Below, in pieces: positions 11,997 to 23,495 of a DNA stretch of 64,000 nt. How positions within the stretch are numbered: position 1 is the stretch's first letter; each line of letters begins with the position of its first letter. Source of the DNA: Pinus tabuliformis (Eukaryota; Streptophyta; Pinopsida; Pinales; Pinaceae); contig CM062819.1 in NCBI GenBank assembly GCA_031772625.1, positions 1,231,229,070 to 1,231,293,069 of the forward strand. Direction: 5' to 3'. The translations under genes were made by a program, and so were the position numbers. The notes beneath the pieces were generated by a model. The model was not told where the DNA came from, ran no database searches, and saw only the letters and a list, made by a program, of their open reading frames with translations.

Positions 11997-12602
11997 TAAA
12001 ATTTAAATGGAAAGAAATCTACAATTTCAGATATGCAACCCTATCTTAATATGCAACGGTCAAACTTCAAACTAGTAGAAGGTTGAAACAACAAAACTTA
12101 AAAGACAGATTTCAGATCTGCAATTTGAGGGGAGAAAGAACAAAGTATTTAGGGTTTAAGTAGAATTTTAAAATTTAAATTTGTATGAAGAAAAGAAAAT
12201 TAGCTTTTTCTTTTCAAAACTGCACTGTGGTGAGGATGGAGACCAACTCTGTCCCAGTTTGAGTTGGTTGGATTTAAACACACTAGTCCATGCTGATCTG
12301 GAGTCAGAAGCAAGGCTGCAATTAGTGTCACTTGTTACCCTTAGCAGATGAAAGCACCATTAATGAGGTGAATCTCTGGGTGATTCTATACTTTCATTAA
12401 AAAAATTGGGTTCTACAATGTTATCACTTCTTGAAAAAGCATAGCACCAATATGAGTCTATAATCCTTCAACACAAGTTACAAACTAAGAGAACAATATA
12501 GCGCATCAATTACAGTAATAAACATGCTAAATTATTAGTGTAGATTCATAAATCAGGGTATCAATGAAAACTGTGAACAGGAAAGAAACAAAATCAACAT
12601 AC
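11997..12602. other. No recognisable gene
   Basis: The bases just upstream of the hAT fragment are probably its 5' flank. I find no clear terminal inverted repeat. The rest is A/T-rich sequence without a supported ORF, and may be intron-like sequence flanking the PRORP exon. Confidence 0.4.
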
Positions 12603-12723
12603 CTGATGTTTTTCCTTCCATTTTGAGAAGAACTCATTAACTAACAATTGGAATAAATGATCTCTCATTTCATCATTTGTCACAAGCAAACATTTGAATC
12701 TCACAGCCGCATATAACCAGTAC
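12603..12723 (-). pseudogene. Isolated PRORP (protein-only RNase P) exon
   Basis: The 121-bp segment encodes 40 residues including YWLYAAVRFKCLLVTNDEMR and FFSKWKEKHQ. These match the metallonuclease (NYN) domain of plant PRORP enzymes, which remove 5' leaders from tRNA precursors in organelles and nucleus. The Asp residues of TNDEMRD, part of the metal site, are present. The exon is preceded by TGTGCTTCAG and followed by GTATGTTGA, good acceptor and donor sites. It opens with the last base of a codon, consistent with a split Trp codon of the family's DDWYW motif. I could not find neighbouring exons within about 600 bp. It may be a captured or degraded fragment, or one exon of a gene with long introns; fragment is more likely given the surroundings. 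Confidence 0.75.
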
Positions 12724-13277
12724 CTGAAGCACACAGTTTCCATCTTAGATACTAAGCAACTAGTAAAGGTTATTCTGCAAAGCAAAGAAACATGCACCAG
12801 AGGGATGTGGAGCACAAGAGTAGTGCATCCAGACCTAAGGACTTAGAGATCCAATCCATACATATAACATCTTATCACCATTTGTCACAGTTCAGCTTTC
12901 AAGAATGTCAATCTGTGCTTGATTCACCTACTAAATATTTTGTCCTTCTCAGTAAAATCTAGATGAAAAATTGAATGATGGCAGACAAAATAGAGCGATT
13001 CCTGTTAGCAGATCACGAATTTGACAGTAGTTTACTATTTCTCTTTTTAAGTAACACAAGCTCATTCAAAGTTCAAACCGTAATCTTTAAATGTTTAAGG
13101 GTCATTATTTGTAAGAAACATGTTTATATGAATGCTCAGAAATTTGCTTTGTATTCAAGCTCTTTAATACATCATATTTGTTTTCGTACTTCCATTTTTG
13201 TCTAGACTTTAGATGCTCTTGTATGCACTAAATGTCCCTTTTATGAGTGTTGTCTTCAATGTTCATTGAAACGCCAT
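12724..13277. other. No recognisable gene
   Basis: A/T-rich sequence next to the PRORP exon. It may be intron carried with the exon. No coding similarity was recognised in either strand. Confidence 0.4.
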
Positions 13278-13566
13278 GTAACGAATAAAATATATAAATA
13301 ATATAAATATAATGTAAAATATTCATAAATAATAGTTAGTTAAGCTAGTAATTAGGTTGAAGAGGCGTGTCTAATAGGACATGACTCTTCATGAAGAGAC
13401 ACTTGCCTGGTATATAAGCAAGCCTCTCGTTCTCATTTGTAATTCATTCTCATTCATTCATTCTTATTCATTTTATTTAATATAATATTTGTATCCTAAA
13501 TGGATATCTTGACATTCCAAGTCTTTTTGAAGTAATTAATCTGTAGAAGGAACTTTGTTTGCTTCA
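13278..13566 (+). repeat. Copia-type LTR fragment
   Basis: The segment ends GCTTCA two bases before an initiator-tRNA-Met primer site and contains a TATA box (GTATATAAGC near 13410) followed by a T-rich leader, the usual layout of a short 5' LTR. The left end is uncertain; TGTAAC at 13278 is only a candidate. No matching 3' LTR or pol was found downstream. Confidence 0.45.
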
Positions 13567-13568
13567 TT

Positions 13569-13581
13569 TGGTATCAGAGGC
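13569..13581 (+). other. Primer binding site, initiator tRNA-Met type
   Basis: TGGTATCAGAGGC is close to the standard plant copia primer site. It supports reading 13278-13566 as a plus-strand 5' LTR. Confidence 0.65.
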
Positions 13582-14879
13582 AGTTCGGTCCTCTAGGTTG
13601 TTTAACCGGTGCACAAAGCTCGTTCTCTGATCCAAGTCTTTGGCTATCGAAATTCGTCGACCTTGTTGCCGTTTAATTGAAGCATTTTGCTCAGAATTTG
13701 GGAGTTTCTCCTTTTCTCCGTTTTTCTAGGCCTTTGGCCATTAAAATTAAGATTAAAAGAAAATTCTCTACTTGATTTTTGTAATGTAATGATACTTGAT
13801 ATAATAAAAGAATGTATTTTTGTATATTGGCCTGACGAGTATATTTCTTGAGAGACAAGTCAGTCAAACAAAAACTATTTCATACAATGACTTGTTGATT
13901 TATTAAGTAACTTTCTGGATTACTTTTACGTCACCTAAATGAATTTTTTATTTACTGCTAAGAAGAAATCAGAGAGCTGAATGGAAACAATGAGATGAGT
14001 AAAAGGTTTTAGGGTGAAAAACCAGCAGGCCCTGAAAATCATTAGCAACTTAATCACAATTCCTCCAATGACCAAATCACCTGCAATTGTGAAAAAATTA
14101 AACTCCAAACTGCCACAACACACCCAGCACCATCCCAGAAGTCAAATTGTTTCCAAACAGTAAGGGGAGAGGGCACATGGAACAAGGTAAGATCAGAAGG
14201 ATGGGCTGCAAAGTCCCTAAGGCCTGCCGCTTGTATCAAGGGAGGCCTGCAGCCTTAAGGAAATAGTCCCCTCGACCTGCGGTGATGGGAGAGCAGCCCA
14301 AAGGACTCGTGGCAGAGAGGAGAAGGCCTCACGGCAGGCAGGTCAAGGGCAGGAGAAGGAAGGAAGGTTACAGCAGGCTTGGAGGAAGAGAATAAGGCCA
14401 TGGCAGAGATGAAAATGGCTAGCGGAAGGCTGTAAAAAGGAAGAGAGGAGATGCATTGAGGATAGAGGGCAGAGGAGAGGGTTAGGAGACTACAACAGGT
14501 AGGGAGGGAGCCTGTAGGGCCTGCATCCAGGCTTGAAGAGGGCTGATGGCAGAGGAGGAGGTCCATAAAATCCTGCGGTTAGGGTCAGAGGCCTCCAAAG
14601 GCTCACAGTGAGGAAAGATAGGTCACAACCAGGGCAAAGGAGACCTTTTTTTAGGCATGTGGTTCACTGGAAATGCAGATAGCAAGGAGAAAAGTAGCCA
14701 CACTGGGCTTAGAGGCCCTAAAATTCCTTGAAACCCTCACAAAATTCAGAAAAAAATGCTTCAGATCCTGAAATTTCTCTGCAAATGATGACAAAACCCC
14801 CTTGAAGGTTGACGTTCTCTCCTTGGGCTTGATCGTTGAGCTTGGACGAGCAATAGATGGTGGATCTTGCCTTCCTAGG
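13582..14879. other. Retrotransposon leader and unassigned sequence
   Basis: The first 200 bases look like an untranslated copia leader. Bases 14240-14640 are G-rich on the plus strand and purine-biased. ORFs here show no family motif, so I do not call them genes. The right part probably merges into the LTR of the older gag-only element. Confidence 0.35.
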
Positions 14880-15459
14880 CCTAGATCCACCTCTAAAAAC
14901 CCTCTAAAAAATTTCCAAGGGCGGAAACCCTCGAAAAATCTTCAGATCTAGCTTGAAGTTCACCTGCAAAAATAAAATTACAAAAGCCCAAAACCCCAAT
15001 ATATACAAAACTTTAAAATAAATCCCAAAACCCTAATATATACAAAAATTTAAAAAAAAATTACAAAATTTTATTTTACAATATACACAATGATTTATGG
15101 CTCTTATAAGCAGATCTATTCGTTAAATGCACAATAGATAAAAATACATGAGCGAAATAATTTAAATGGGTGAGCAATGGCCAAGATCTCTGTAAAACCA
15201 ATCGTTAGATAAGCCTTGAAATTTAACAAAGTGGGCTCTTAAGCTTTCTTGTCTTGGGAGTTGGTTGGTCCAACCAAAGACTTCCCCTCACGCCCAAGAT
15301 CTGAATCCATGAAGTCTCTACACACTTAAGATCAAGTTATTAGATCAATAGGGGTTAGATAGACACCATAACCTTCAAGATCTAGAGATACCTGCTAGAT
15401 CAATCAAGTTAGAATGCTTTCTCTAAACCCAGTAGCTAATGCAAGATACCTGTGCAAAT

Positions 15460-16322
15460 CAATGTTTTAAAACTCCGACTCCGACTTGGAAACGGCCGAG
15501 GGTCGACTCCGGCTCGGTATCGACTCGGCCGGTTTGATTTCAATGACTTGGTCGTTGTAAAAAATACATTAAATATTTTTTTTATAAAAAACATAATTTT
15601 AAAGATTTCCGTTCATGTTTTGAAGCACAAAGCTTTAGAATATAGAGAGAAGACAACATATGATCAAAGTAGGCTCATGAATATATCCATTATATCAAAA
15701 TGGCACCCAGTGCACTGTCCAATACAAAGTTCATACTTAGCCACCAATGTCAAGATCTTTTCTGCCTCAACCTAAGGACAATCACTAGACTACAACAACA
15801 ATAATTCCAATTCTCTGCCCCTAATGAAGTCTCAAAACCCTTGATTTAATTCTGGTCAAGCTCCAGAATGAGGTAAATATGTATTTATTAGTCCATTGCC
15901 AGAACGTTTGCCATTTTAAAACATTGTATGGCTCAATGCATTGTTTCAGTTTTCTAATTCATGCCACTAGGATAACCATACTTCGGCCTTGTAATTTTCA
16001 AAACTTTCTCACAGTGATAGATTACTTTAGGGCTATAAATATGCAATAAATAACACAACCATTGATATGTAGGAGTCGGAACAACTTTTGAGAATGTTCT
16101 TCAGAATTTTTGTCAAAGAGCTAAGCCGGCCAAGAGTTGTTACCGAGCTGGCCGAGTCATTACTGAGTCGAACGAGTTGTTACTGAGTCAACCGAGTCAA
16201 TGACTGGCTCGGTAACAACCCGGCTAGCTGTTCTGTTTCGGCCACCGAGCCGACCCGGCTAGGAATTGGCTCGGTCTGACTCAGCTGAGTCGAAGTCGTC
16301 TCGGCCGTTTTTTAAAACAATA
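15460..16322. mobile_element. 863-bp hAT-type MITE
   Basis: It is flanked by a perfect 8-bp target duplication, GTGCAAAT (15452-15459 and 16323-16330). The ends are inverted: CAATGTTTTAAAA on the left and, on the opposite strand, TATTGTTTTAAAA on the right. Both subterminal regions are packed with CCGAGTC/GACTCGG words, especially 16120-16310, typical of transposase-binding arrays. No transposase is encoded, so it would move only with a hAT enzyme supplied from elsewhere. The related LTR sequence is continuous across the empty site, confirming the limits. Confidence 0.85.
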
Positions 16323-16679
16323 GTGCAAATAGCTAATCCAATCAATGGCTAAAGAAAAAATAACCTATTAAATATTATTCAGTAGAGCATTAAGAACATG
16401 ATCCAAAATATTTACCACAAGCAGCTGAAGAGGAACACCACCATGAATAAACCCCAAAGTCTTTTTTATTATTTCCAGAAAAAATTACAGCAGCAGAGCT
16501 TGACTCAGAGCTTCTTTACAAACAAACAAAAAAATCTGGTAGGTTGTGATGTTGATTGTGTAGAACATTTTGCTTGATCGTGAAAATCTTCGGATTAAAA
16601 ATTTGAAGTATGCCTCTTTTCGTTTTGCATCTACTCTGTTAAGAGTGATGGATTAACCTTATATGTATTAACCTGATTT

Positions 16680-17266
16680 CCTTCAGTTTCCCTTTTATCC
16701 AAATCGCCTTCAATTAGCCACTTTTCAATGGAACAAATGACCTCCTCATAATAGGATGGAGCTTGCTTATGATCTATTGTAAGTTCCCTATTCCCTTGTT
16801 GCTTATTATCTGACCTGGGTTAGAACTTCTATACCTATAATTTTTCCATTTCTTCCAACTTATTCAACAAGGTGGCAATTTGATTTGAATACTTATCCTT
16901 TGTGGTATTGATTTCCTTTGCATGACTTGATTCCATAGTTTTTATTAATCGTTCTTGCTTTTCCTCCATGGCCAACAATCTATTTTGAAGAGATATCTTA
17001 CCAGTGTCCATGTCCTTTATCATTTTGTTATGATTTACTTGAATAACACTCATTTCATTAACATGATTTTCCTCTTTGGTAATCAAATGATTTTGCATGG
17101 TAGTCATCATGATTTCCATTTCCTTAGAATGTTTTTCTACTATAGCCAACAACCCGTTTTGAAGAGTGTTCTTTTCAGTTTTGATGGCATCCATCTGGTT
17201 AGTGTGTTCATCTCAACCTTCATAGCCCCCAACCTAAGCTATTGTCGTAGTGCCTGTGCAATCTGA
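16680..17266 (-). pseudogene. gag: Diverged coiled-coil gag, related to the young array
   Basis: The C-terminal part reads YYEEVICSIEKWLIEGDLDK, matching the young gag around residues 355-375. A coiled coil with repeated blocks follows toward the N terminus (open frame 16835-17194). A frameshift lies near 17200 at the sequence matching EHSSQIDAF. The gag core domain is missing because the element is broken at about 17270. It shows that a coiled-coil gag without a zinc knuckle is a family feature and not a one-off. Confidence 0.65.
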
Positions 17267-17270
17267 GCGA

Positions 17271-17963
17271 CAACATAAATAGAGATAATATTTTTACCCT
17301 AGGAAACCCAACCTTGGGAGAAAACCAAGCAACTTTTCTTAGGAGAAATTATCCATCAACAAGGTTTACAAATCAATAGTTTGTCTAGAAATCTGAGCCA
17401 AGTACAAATCCAAATACCAGTCAATCTATTCAAAGTAGTTGCAAGTCAATGCTGATCAAACCAGCGAAAATGCATAAAAGTCAACGTTGGTCAAATGGTC
17501 AGCCTGAGGTCAAACTTCAGCCCTGCGGCTCTTGTAGTCAGTTGTAGTCAAATTCCTATGCACGTGAGGTCGTTCTGCAACTTGGCGAACTCTAGTCAAA
17601 CTCAGTCCAAAACAATTCAGTAAACTCGGGTCAAACTCAATCAAACAAAGAGAGAAACAGCTTGGTCAAATAGTCAACTCGTCCTCTTTTTCTCCACACA
17701 CATCGTTATCCAAGATACCTTAGAAAGATGAAGAAGAAACTCACTTGCTTGGTGGAGAAAAATGAGATGTCATGTCATTTATATATACTCGTCAAATGGG
17801 GTAAATTAATACATTGGACACACCCTTACATAAGTTGGGCCAACTTGAATTTCTGAGCCTACATGAACTTCAAAAATAATTTTTTTTTTAACTTTTTCAT
17901 AACAATTCTTCTAGGCTGACTTAGGCATCCAGGAATACCTCTCGATGCTACAAAAAATCAACA
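17271..17963 (-). repeat. 3' LTR remnant of copia element 1
   Basis: It aligns with 20808-21488 (shared AATATTTTTACCC, GGAGAAAAC, ATATATACTCGTCAAATGGG) and ends CAACA at 17963 next to a polypurine tract. The outer 170 bases are missing. Confidence 0.8.
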
Positions 17964-17980
17964 CTCCCTCTTAGTGAGGG
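17964..17980 (-). other. Polypurine tract of copia element 1
   Basis: On the minus strand this reads as a G/A-rich run ending GAGGGAG directly before the LTR start, the usual plus-strand primer. A second similar run is at about 18531-18548, so the tract and following sequence are duplicated. Confidence 0.65.
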
Positions 17981-18130
17981 AGATATTCTCCTTAGCTACA
18001 AATAGATTTCCCCTTAGCTGAAATTTCTCCTCCACAAGAATGTTCCCGAGCTTGCTATGTTGATGTAGTCTCATGCATGTCTATAGATTACTCCATCCTG
18101 GAGTAGGCAATGTGAGCATCCAAGGCCATT

Positions 18131-18510
18131 TACCCCTTGCTAAATCAGCACAGTTCCTCAAGTAAATGTATCAATATCCTCTAGTCCAATTAACATGACC
18201 CAACCAAAGTCCTTCATGGCTTTTCAAGAGAGGAACTGCCCCTGGACCATTCACCCCTAGCCAAATCAGCATGCCCCAGTCAAAGTCCTGCATGCCTTCT
18301 CAGGTGAATTACATCAATCTCGTCTAGTCAAATCAACATGACCCAGCCATGTCCTGGCTTCTCGAGAGATGATCTGCCACCCCTAGCCAAATCAACATGG
18401 CCCAGCCAAAGTCCTTCATGGCTTCTCATGTGAATTACATCAATCTACTTTGGTCAAATCAGCATGACCTAGCCAAGTCCTTTTGGCTTCTCAAGAGAAG
18501 ATCTATCCAA
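18131..18510. repeat. Three degenerate 125-bp tandem repeats
   Basis: Units start near 18131, 18254 and 18381. Each carries CTAGCCAAATCA, CATGACC/CATGGCCCAGCCA, GTCCT and GGCTTCTCA words. They lie between two polypurine-like tracts in the non-coding 3' part of copia element 1. Confidence 0.65.
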
Positions 18511-18549
18511 TCCTGCAAAGATATCAACACCCCCTCTCAATGAGGGAGA

Positions 18550-19730
18550 CATTCGGCATCACACCAAGCTTATCCTTGAAGTATACAAACTTTGCTCTAA
18601 ACAGAGGCTTGGTGAGAATGTCTGCAATTTGCACATCTATGGATATGTACTGAAGCTTCACTGCTACTCTCTACACCATGTCTTGGATAAAATGATATTT
18701 GATCTCTTCCTGATCAAATAGCCCTATAAGTAGCTTCCGAAGTTATATTGCTTCCTAACTTGCGGCACTAGTTGCGATATACTCTGCCTCTATTGTACTG
18801 AGTGCAACAAAAATTTGCTTCCTGCTAAACCAAAATATCATCGTTGATTCTAAGTTGAAGCAACACCCCCAGGTGCTCTTTCTATCCTTGGCACTCTGGC
18901 CCAATCTGAATCCACACATCCCTACAACCTCACTTCACCACCTAAGACATATCTCAAACCATATCCAACTGTACCACCCAAGTACCTCAAAACATGCTAC
19001 ATGCCTTAACCATAAACTGGCTAGCTTCCATCACTGGATCCAACACCACAGCTACTTTTCGGTCACCCTGATTGGGCGCTCCCTCTGACACTGAAACAGT
19101 TCCTACTGTGGCAATCTTGGTTGCTCCCTCTACCACTGTTGTTCCCTTTATCACTAAAGCATATTGGGTTTTCTAGTATCGTACCCTTATAGAAGGCATA
19201 CTGCTCCTAGAGACCTCCTGTCTCTAAGCATATAATTTGACAATCTCCACCCATGACATTCTGTTGGAAGGTTGCTCCTTCCATTTTTGCCTAACTGTCT
19301 TCTCCCTCTGAACTTGGAAGTTCATCCAATCATCTAGCACAATCCTAGATGTCCTAACAATCTCTACAATCCTGCCTTTCGAACACCAATCACTCCTATT
19401 GAGCCTATGCTCGAGCCCTAGGCCATATAAGAACCTAGCCATCTAGTGACTGGAGTAAAATTCTCCACGTAGTCCATTCCCTCTTTCTAGGAGAACCTCT
19501 TGTCACAAACCTCGCTTTGTACTTCTCAATGCTGCCATCACCTTGGCATCCTCCTGCAATGGACCTATTCTTCCTTTCTGCAAACCCAATTCAAGAGGCC
19601 ATGGAAAAGGAAAAAGCATAACCTAGCAATCATTTTTTGATATCAAAGCATAAAACATAAAAAGGACAAGAGGCTTAACATAAAAAAAAAAGAGAAGGAA
19701 AAAAAATAAGATTGCCAGTACTTATCTCTT
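18550..19730 (-). pseudogene. pol: Copia pol remnants (RNase H, RT)
   Basis: 18550-18840 matches the C-terminal RNase H region of copia pol: the plus-strand words for the domain match 27700-28060 of the better preserved element (for example ATACTCTGCCTC and the GAGTGCAAC end). Sequence near 19490-19540 matches the N-terminal RT region. Integrase is not visible. All frames are broken. Confidence 0.55.
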
Positions 19731-20580
19731 GATCAAGGAAGAATCTACTAAGGATTGTAGGGAATTGTCAACTTCCTCTTGATCCCTGCCTCCTTGGAAA
19801 AAAACATCCATTTGCAATCTCATCAAGCTTGGATTCCTTTGTCTTTTTCTTCTATGGTGGATGCTCATCTTCATCATCAATATGAGTGGTCGATATATGT
19901 TGCTTTCCTTTCCTTTTCCTTGCATGAGCTACAAGGGCTTGAGTTTCTTCATCCTGCAGATTCTGCAAGCTATTCCTAGACAACAATCTGGCCTCCTCTT
20001 GGACACAATCAACCCATAGCTTATCAAACTTAGGCAGTTTTTCTTGTGCTCAAGTTTTCTGAACAAATGGATCCCATGAGGAAAGAAGTCCACTGAGAGT
20101 TATTGTAACAAGCTTTGTATCATTAATGTTATCTCCAATGGCTCTAAGCTCATCTCTCAACTAATATACTCTCATAAGATAAGAGACAATAGAATCTGAT
20201 CTAGACATCATGACACAATGAAGTTTATTCTTGAAGGTTAGTTTTTTGCTAGTATTGTTGCTCTTAAACAAACCCACCAAAACATCATACACTTCTTTGG
20301 CAGTCTTCAATTCTGTAGCATGTGGAATCAAGTCAATCTATTAGAATCTATCAAGATTCCCTTAGCCTTGACTTCATTCTTCTTATACTTTGATTTCTCC
20401 TCAGCTCCCTCTGGTTCTGGAATAATTTTCTTCACATGATTTCAAACCTCATTTCCTTCTAGGATAAGGAGTATCCTAGTCTTCCAAGATCTAAAGTTGA
20501 TGGCACTATCTACCCTGTCTTCAACTCTGAGACTTGGTGCAATTTTGTCAAGAGATCTAAGAACCAATCAAGTTGTTGAA
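19731..20580 (-). pseudogene. gag: Copia gag remnant
   Basis: Minus-strand translation gives scattered matches to the plant copia gag (UBN2 type), for example KEVYDVLVGLF, KLTFKNKLHCVMMS and IVSYLM, with several stops. It precedes the primer site as expected for gag. The C-terminal zinc knuckle is not recognisable. Confidence 0.55.
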
Positions 20581-20624
20581 CACTTGTCTCTTAGGCCAAC
20601 TTCAATGGCTACTCTTTCAACAAA

Positions 20625-20636
20625 GCTCTGATACCA
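20625..20636 (-). other. Primer binding site, initiator tRNA-Met type
   Basis: The minus strand reads TGGTATCAGAGC, a perfect plant copia primer site, directly abutting the LTR start at 20637. Confidence 0.85.
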
Positions 20637-21488
20637 TGTTGAATTTTCTACAAGAGCACAGTAGAATACTATTTTCTACCAGATAATTACTTCTTAATGA
20701 TTTTCACACAGTATTCTTACGCCACTGATATCATTGAGCAATTACACTTCAGAATATATCAACAATAAATGCAGTGGAAATAGTGAAGATTATAGAATGA
20801 CAGCCATGCATAATAGAGACAATATTTTTACCCTTGGAAACCCAACCTTGGGAGAAAACCTAGCAACTTTTCTTAGGATAAATTATTCTTCAACAAAATT
20901 TACAAATCAATAGTTTGTCTAGAAATAGAAGCCAAGTACAAGTCCAAATACTAGTCAAAATCTGGTCAAAGTAACGGCAAGTCAGCCAAAGTTAAACTAG
21001 TGAAAATGAACATAAGAAAAAACTAGTCAAATGGTCAGCCTATGGTCAAACTTCAGCCTTGCAGCTCCTGCGGTCAACTGCAGTCAAATTCTTGTGCATG
21101 TGTGACCCTTCTGAAGCTCGATCAACTTTGGTCAAACTCAGCCCAAAACAGTTTTGTCAACTTGGGTAAAACTTGATCAAACAAAGAGCAACAATGTGTT
21201 CAAACAGTCAACTCGTCTTCCTTTTCTCCACATGTGCGACTATCCAAGAGACCCCAAAAAGATGAAGAAACTCGCTTGGTGGAGAAAAATAAGATGTCAC
21301 GTCATCTATATATACTCGTCAAATGGGGTTAATTAACCCAAGGGACACACCTTTCATGAGGTGGCCCGACTTGATTTCTTGGGCCTACATGAACTTCAAA
21401 AATAAATTTTATTTTAATTCTTTCTTCATGATTCTTCTAGGCCGACTTATGCATGTGGGAATACCTCCCGATGCTACAAAAAACAACA
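20637..21488 (-). repeat. 5' LTR of copia element 1 (852 bp)
   Basis: It starts TGTTGAATTTTC and ends AAACAACA, giving TGTTG/CAACA ends. The start is fixed by the adjoining primer site and the end by comparison with the 3' LTR end at 17963. Confidence 0.8.
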
Positions 21489-21564
21489 GGAACCACTCTC
21501 AAACACCTTGAATCAATTGATGTTAATGCTAAAAATTTAATTAAAAGGATAGAAAAGGTAAGAT

Positions 21565-21821
21565 TGTTAGACTGAGTCCCTAGACAAACACAAAATCCAA
21601 GACCATATTGTCACGAGTTGTAATCCTTATCTTGATGAGGTGTTGTCATGATCCACTAATGAGTTGTCAATGAGATCTAGATCTAGATCTAGAAGATCTA
21701 AAGGGTCAAATTGATGTAGTATAAATTCATAACCTGGGATCAATACAAGAGTAAATGAGAATGGCTTGAGGCCTTTTCTGCCACTTTGCTTGTCTTGTCT
21801 CACTCATGGTAATTCTTAACA
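21565..21821 (+). repeat. Possible short LTR (257 bp)
   Basis: The segment starts TGTTAGAC, ends TCTTAACA and is followed at once by TGGTATCAGAGCC, a perfect initiator-Met primer site (21822-21834). The length would suit a short-LTR (TRIM/SMART) or small copia element. No second LTR was found. A GATCTA microsatellite lies at about 21676-21700. Confidence 0.45.
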
Positions 21822-21834
21822 TGGTATCAGAGCC
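21822..21834 (+). other. Primer binding site, initiator tRNA-Met type
   Basis: TGGTATCAGAGCC follows directly after AACA. It could be a true primer site for the LTR candidate at 21565-21821. Confidence 0.6.
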
Positions 21835-22136
21835 ATGAATCTGAAGAGCTGCTGACTTTGCCGCACCAATGCAGTTTTTTATTTTAACTCAAAGGTGAGT
21901 GTTGAGTTTCACATGTATTTGTGCAAGGCTTAATCAGTACTCATTGTATTACATTTTTCATCTTTTTAAAGTTCATACATCCATTCCCTGATAAATAAAT
22001 AGTCGTCTCTCCCATGGAGTATCTCACTCTTGGTAGCCTAAATTCATTCTCTGTTGCATAGTTTTTCCTCATATCGACATCATTAAAACATAGTGTGATG
22101 TGTTTCCAACCCAGAGATTTCTTCCAGCAATTTTTT

Positions 22137-22560
22137 TGGTATATGAAATTTGTCCATGAAGACTTATGATCCCGAAAGTGCAGAAGAGAAACCAATTCAT
22201 GTATTTTTCATGTAAATTAGCAGAATCTGATGGTAATCAATTGAAGGCCGCGTTGTTTGACATGTTTGGAAGAGGCTTAGCAGAATCATGTTCCTTTTCT
22301 TAGATTGACAAGAATAAGCTAACTAGTTGAGCAAATGTCAGATTTATCGAACTAATTTTTAACAATCTGAGCTTAAAAAAGCGTGCATTTAGGTGTCCGT
22401 GCTGTGAAATGATCCACTCTGGTTGAATTTTGAGAAATCGAGCCAATTAAACAAGATACGTCAAAGAGAAACGCAACATGTGAGAAAGGCCTGTACCATA
22501 ACCTCTCCAGCTGAACTGTAAACCAGAGATTCCATCGGTGACAAATAATTTAGATCAAAA
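22137..22560. repeat. 420-bp direct repeat, copy 1
   Basis: Shares long identical words with 22868-23290 (TTTGTCCATGAAGACTTATG, CCACTCTGGTTG, CTGAACTGTAAACCAGAGATT). The copies have diverged by roughly a tenth by eye. In this copy the exon-like frame is shifted and the splice donor is changed. Confidence 0.8.
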
Positions 22561-22867
22561 GCATTAGCAGCTTGCTGATGAGTGGGGAGGTAGTCCTGGT
22601 CATAGATCTAGGTGTGTGTGAGACCTAGGGATTGTGGGTAGTGTTGTATTTATTCTGTTCTTTCATTGACACATATGATCATCACTAGATCAGTGACAGT
22701 TGTCACAATTAGGTTCAATTTGTGGATCTCAACCTCTGTTCAAGGAAGTCACACTATTTTGCAGGCCATATCTGCAACATGATCTGTTTCATCCCAAAGG
22801 AAAGTTCAAACAATCTATCGCAATGTGTCCCTTTGAAAAGGCCCTTAATGTAACTATGCAATGGTCA

Positions 22868-23290
22868 GTTTTTATACGAAATTTGTCCATGAAGACTTAT
22901 GATCCTAACAGTGTAGAAGAGAAACTGATTCGTCTTTGTCATGTAAATTAACAGAATCTGCTGGTAAACAATTGAAAGCCAGTTTGTTTGACATTTTTGG
23001 AGAAGGCTTAGCTGAATCCAGTATTCCTTTTCTTAGATTGACAAGAATGAGCTAACTAGTCAAGCAAACGATCAGATTTATCAAACTAATTTTTAGCAAT
23101 CTGGGCTTATAAAAGAGTGCATTTAGGTACCTGTGATGTGAAATGATCCACTCTGGTTGCACTTCGAGAAATTGAGCCAAATAAACAAGATACATCAAAG
23201 AGAATCGCAACATGTGAGAGAGGTGTACCATAACCTCTCTGGCTGAACTGTAAACCAGAGATTCCTTCAGTGATGAATAAGTTGTACTAA
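22868..23290. repeat. 420-bp direct repeat, copy 2
   Basis: The better preserved copy. On the minus strand it holds an open segment ending in a consensus donor (see 23131-23270). About 310 bp separate it from copy 1, which fits a segmental duplication of part of a gene. Confidence 0.8.
23131..23270 (-). pseudogene. Exon-like fragment, family unknown
   Basis: Minus-strand translation runs about 45 residues (ESLVYSSAREVMVHLSHML, FLEVQPEWIISHH) and ends CATCACAG|GTACCT, a good donor site. I do not recognise the protein. The duplicate at 22390-22530 has frame changes and GACACCT in place of the donor GT, as expected of a decaying duplicate. It could be part of a low-copy host gene caught between transposons. 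Confidence 0.35.
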
Positions 23291-23495
23291 ATAAATAATT
23301 TCTCAGCTTTTTAACCACATTGAGAAGTTTGATGCAAATATAAGGGGTTCATTCAGCCTGTGGATGTGGCTATACTGCAGACAATTCACAAGGGACGTAG
23401 GGTATTTATCCTTGTGGTTCAGCTGTGTACTACACTATTTTCTCCAAGGAGGTGAATTATGTTTTAAGCAAGCTTATGACTAAATCAGAGCTTAC

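Larger units (their letters stand above)
14880..17270 (-). mobile_element. Old relative of the gag-only Ty3-type element (truncated)
   Basis: The order of words in 15240-15460 and 16324-16480 (for example GAGATACCTG, AAGATACCTGTG, ACCCCAAAGTCTTTTT) parallels 10130-10450 of the young array's LTR, and a related gag follows at 16680. The LTR is interrupted by a MITE at 15460-16322. The LTR part between about 16540 and the gag is much shorter than in the young array, so most of U3 has been lost. The element is cut on the right by a copia LTR near 17270. The left limit is approximate. Confidence 0.55.
17271..21488 (-). mobile_element. Decayed Ty1/copia element 1
   Basis: A minus-strand element with a 5' LTR at 20637-21488, an initiator-Met primer site, gag remnants, RNase H and RT remnants, and a 3' LTR remnant at 17271-17963. 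The 3' LTR lacks about the first 170 bases seen in the 5' LTR, so its outer end was deleted along with flanking sequence and no target duplication can be checked. Internal pol is reduced to short pieces. The internal length (about 2.7 kb) is well below the usual 4-5 kb. Confidence 0.75.

Noticed and set aside
14255..14566. 103-codon minus-strand ORF
   Set aside because: It lies in a purine-biased stretch, has low complexity (Ser/Leu/Pro-rich) and no motif; chance ORF.
18131..18510. Regular repeats as a CRISPR array
   Set aside because: Three degenerate 125-bp units with no short conserved repeat or unique spacers, in a plant retrotransposon.
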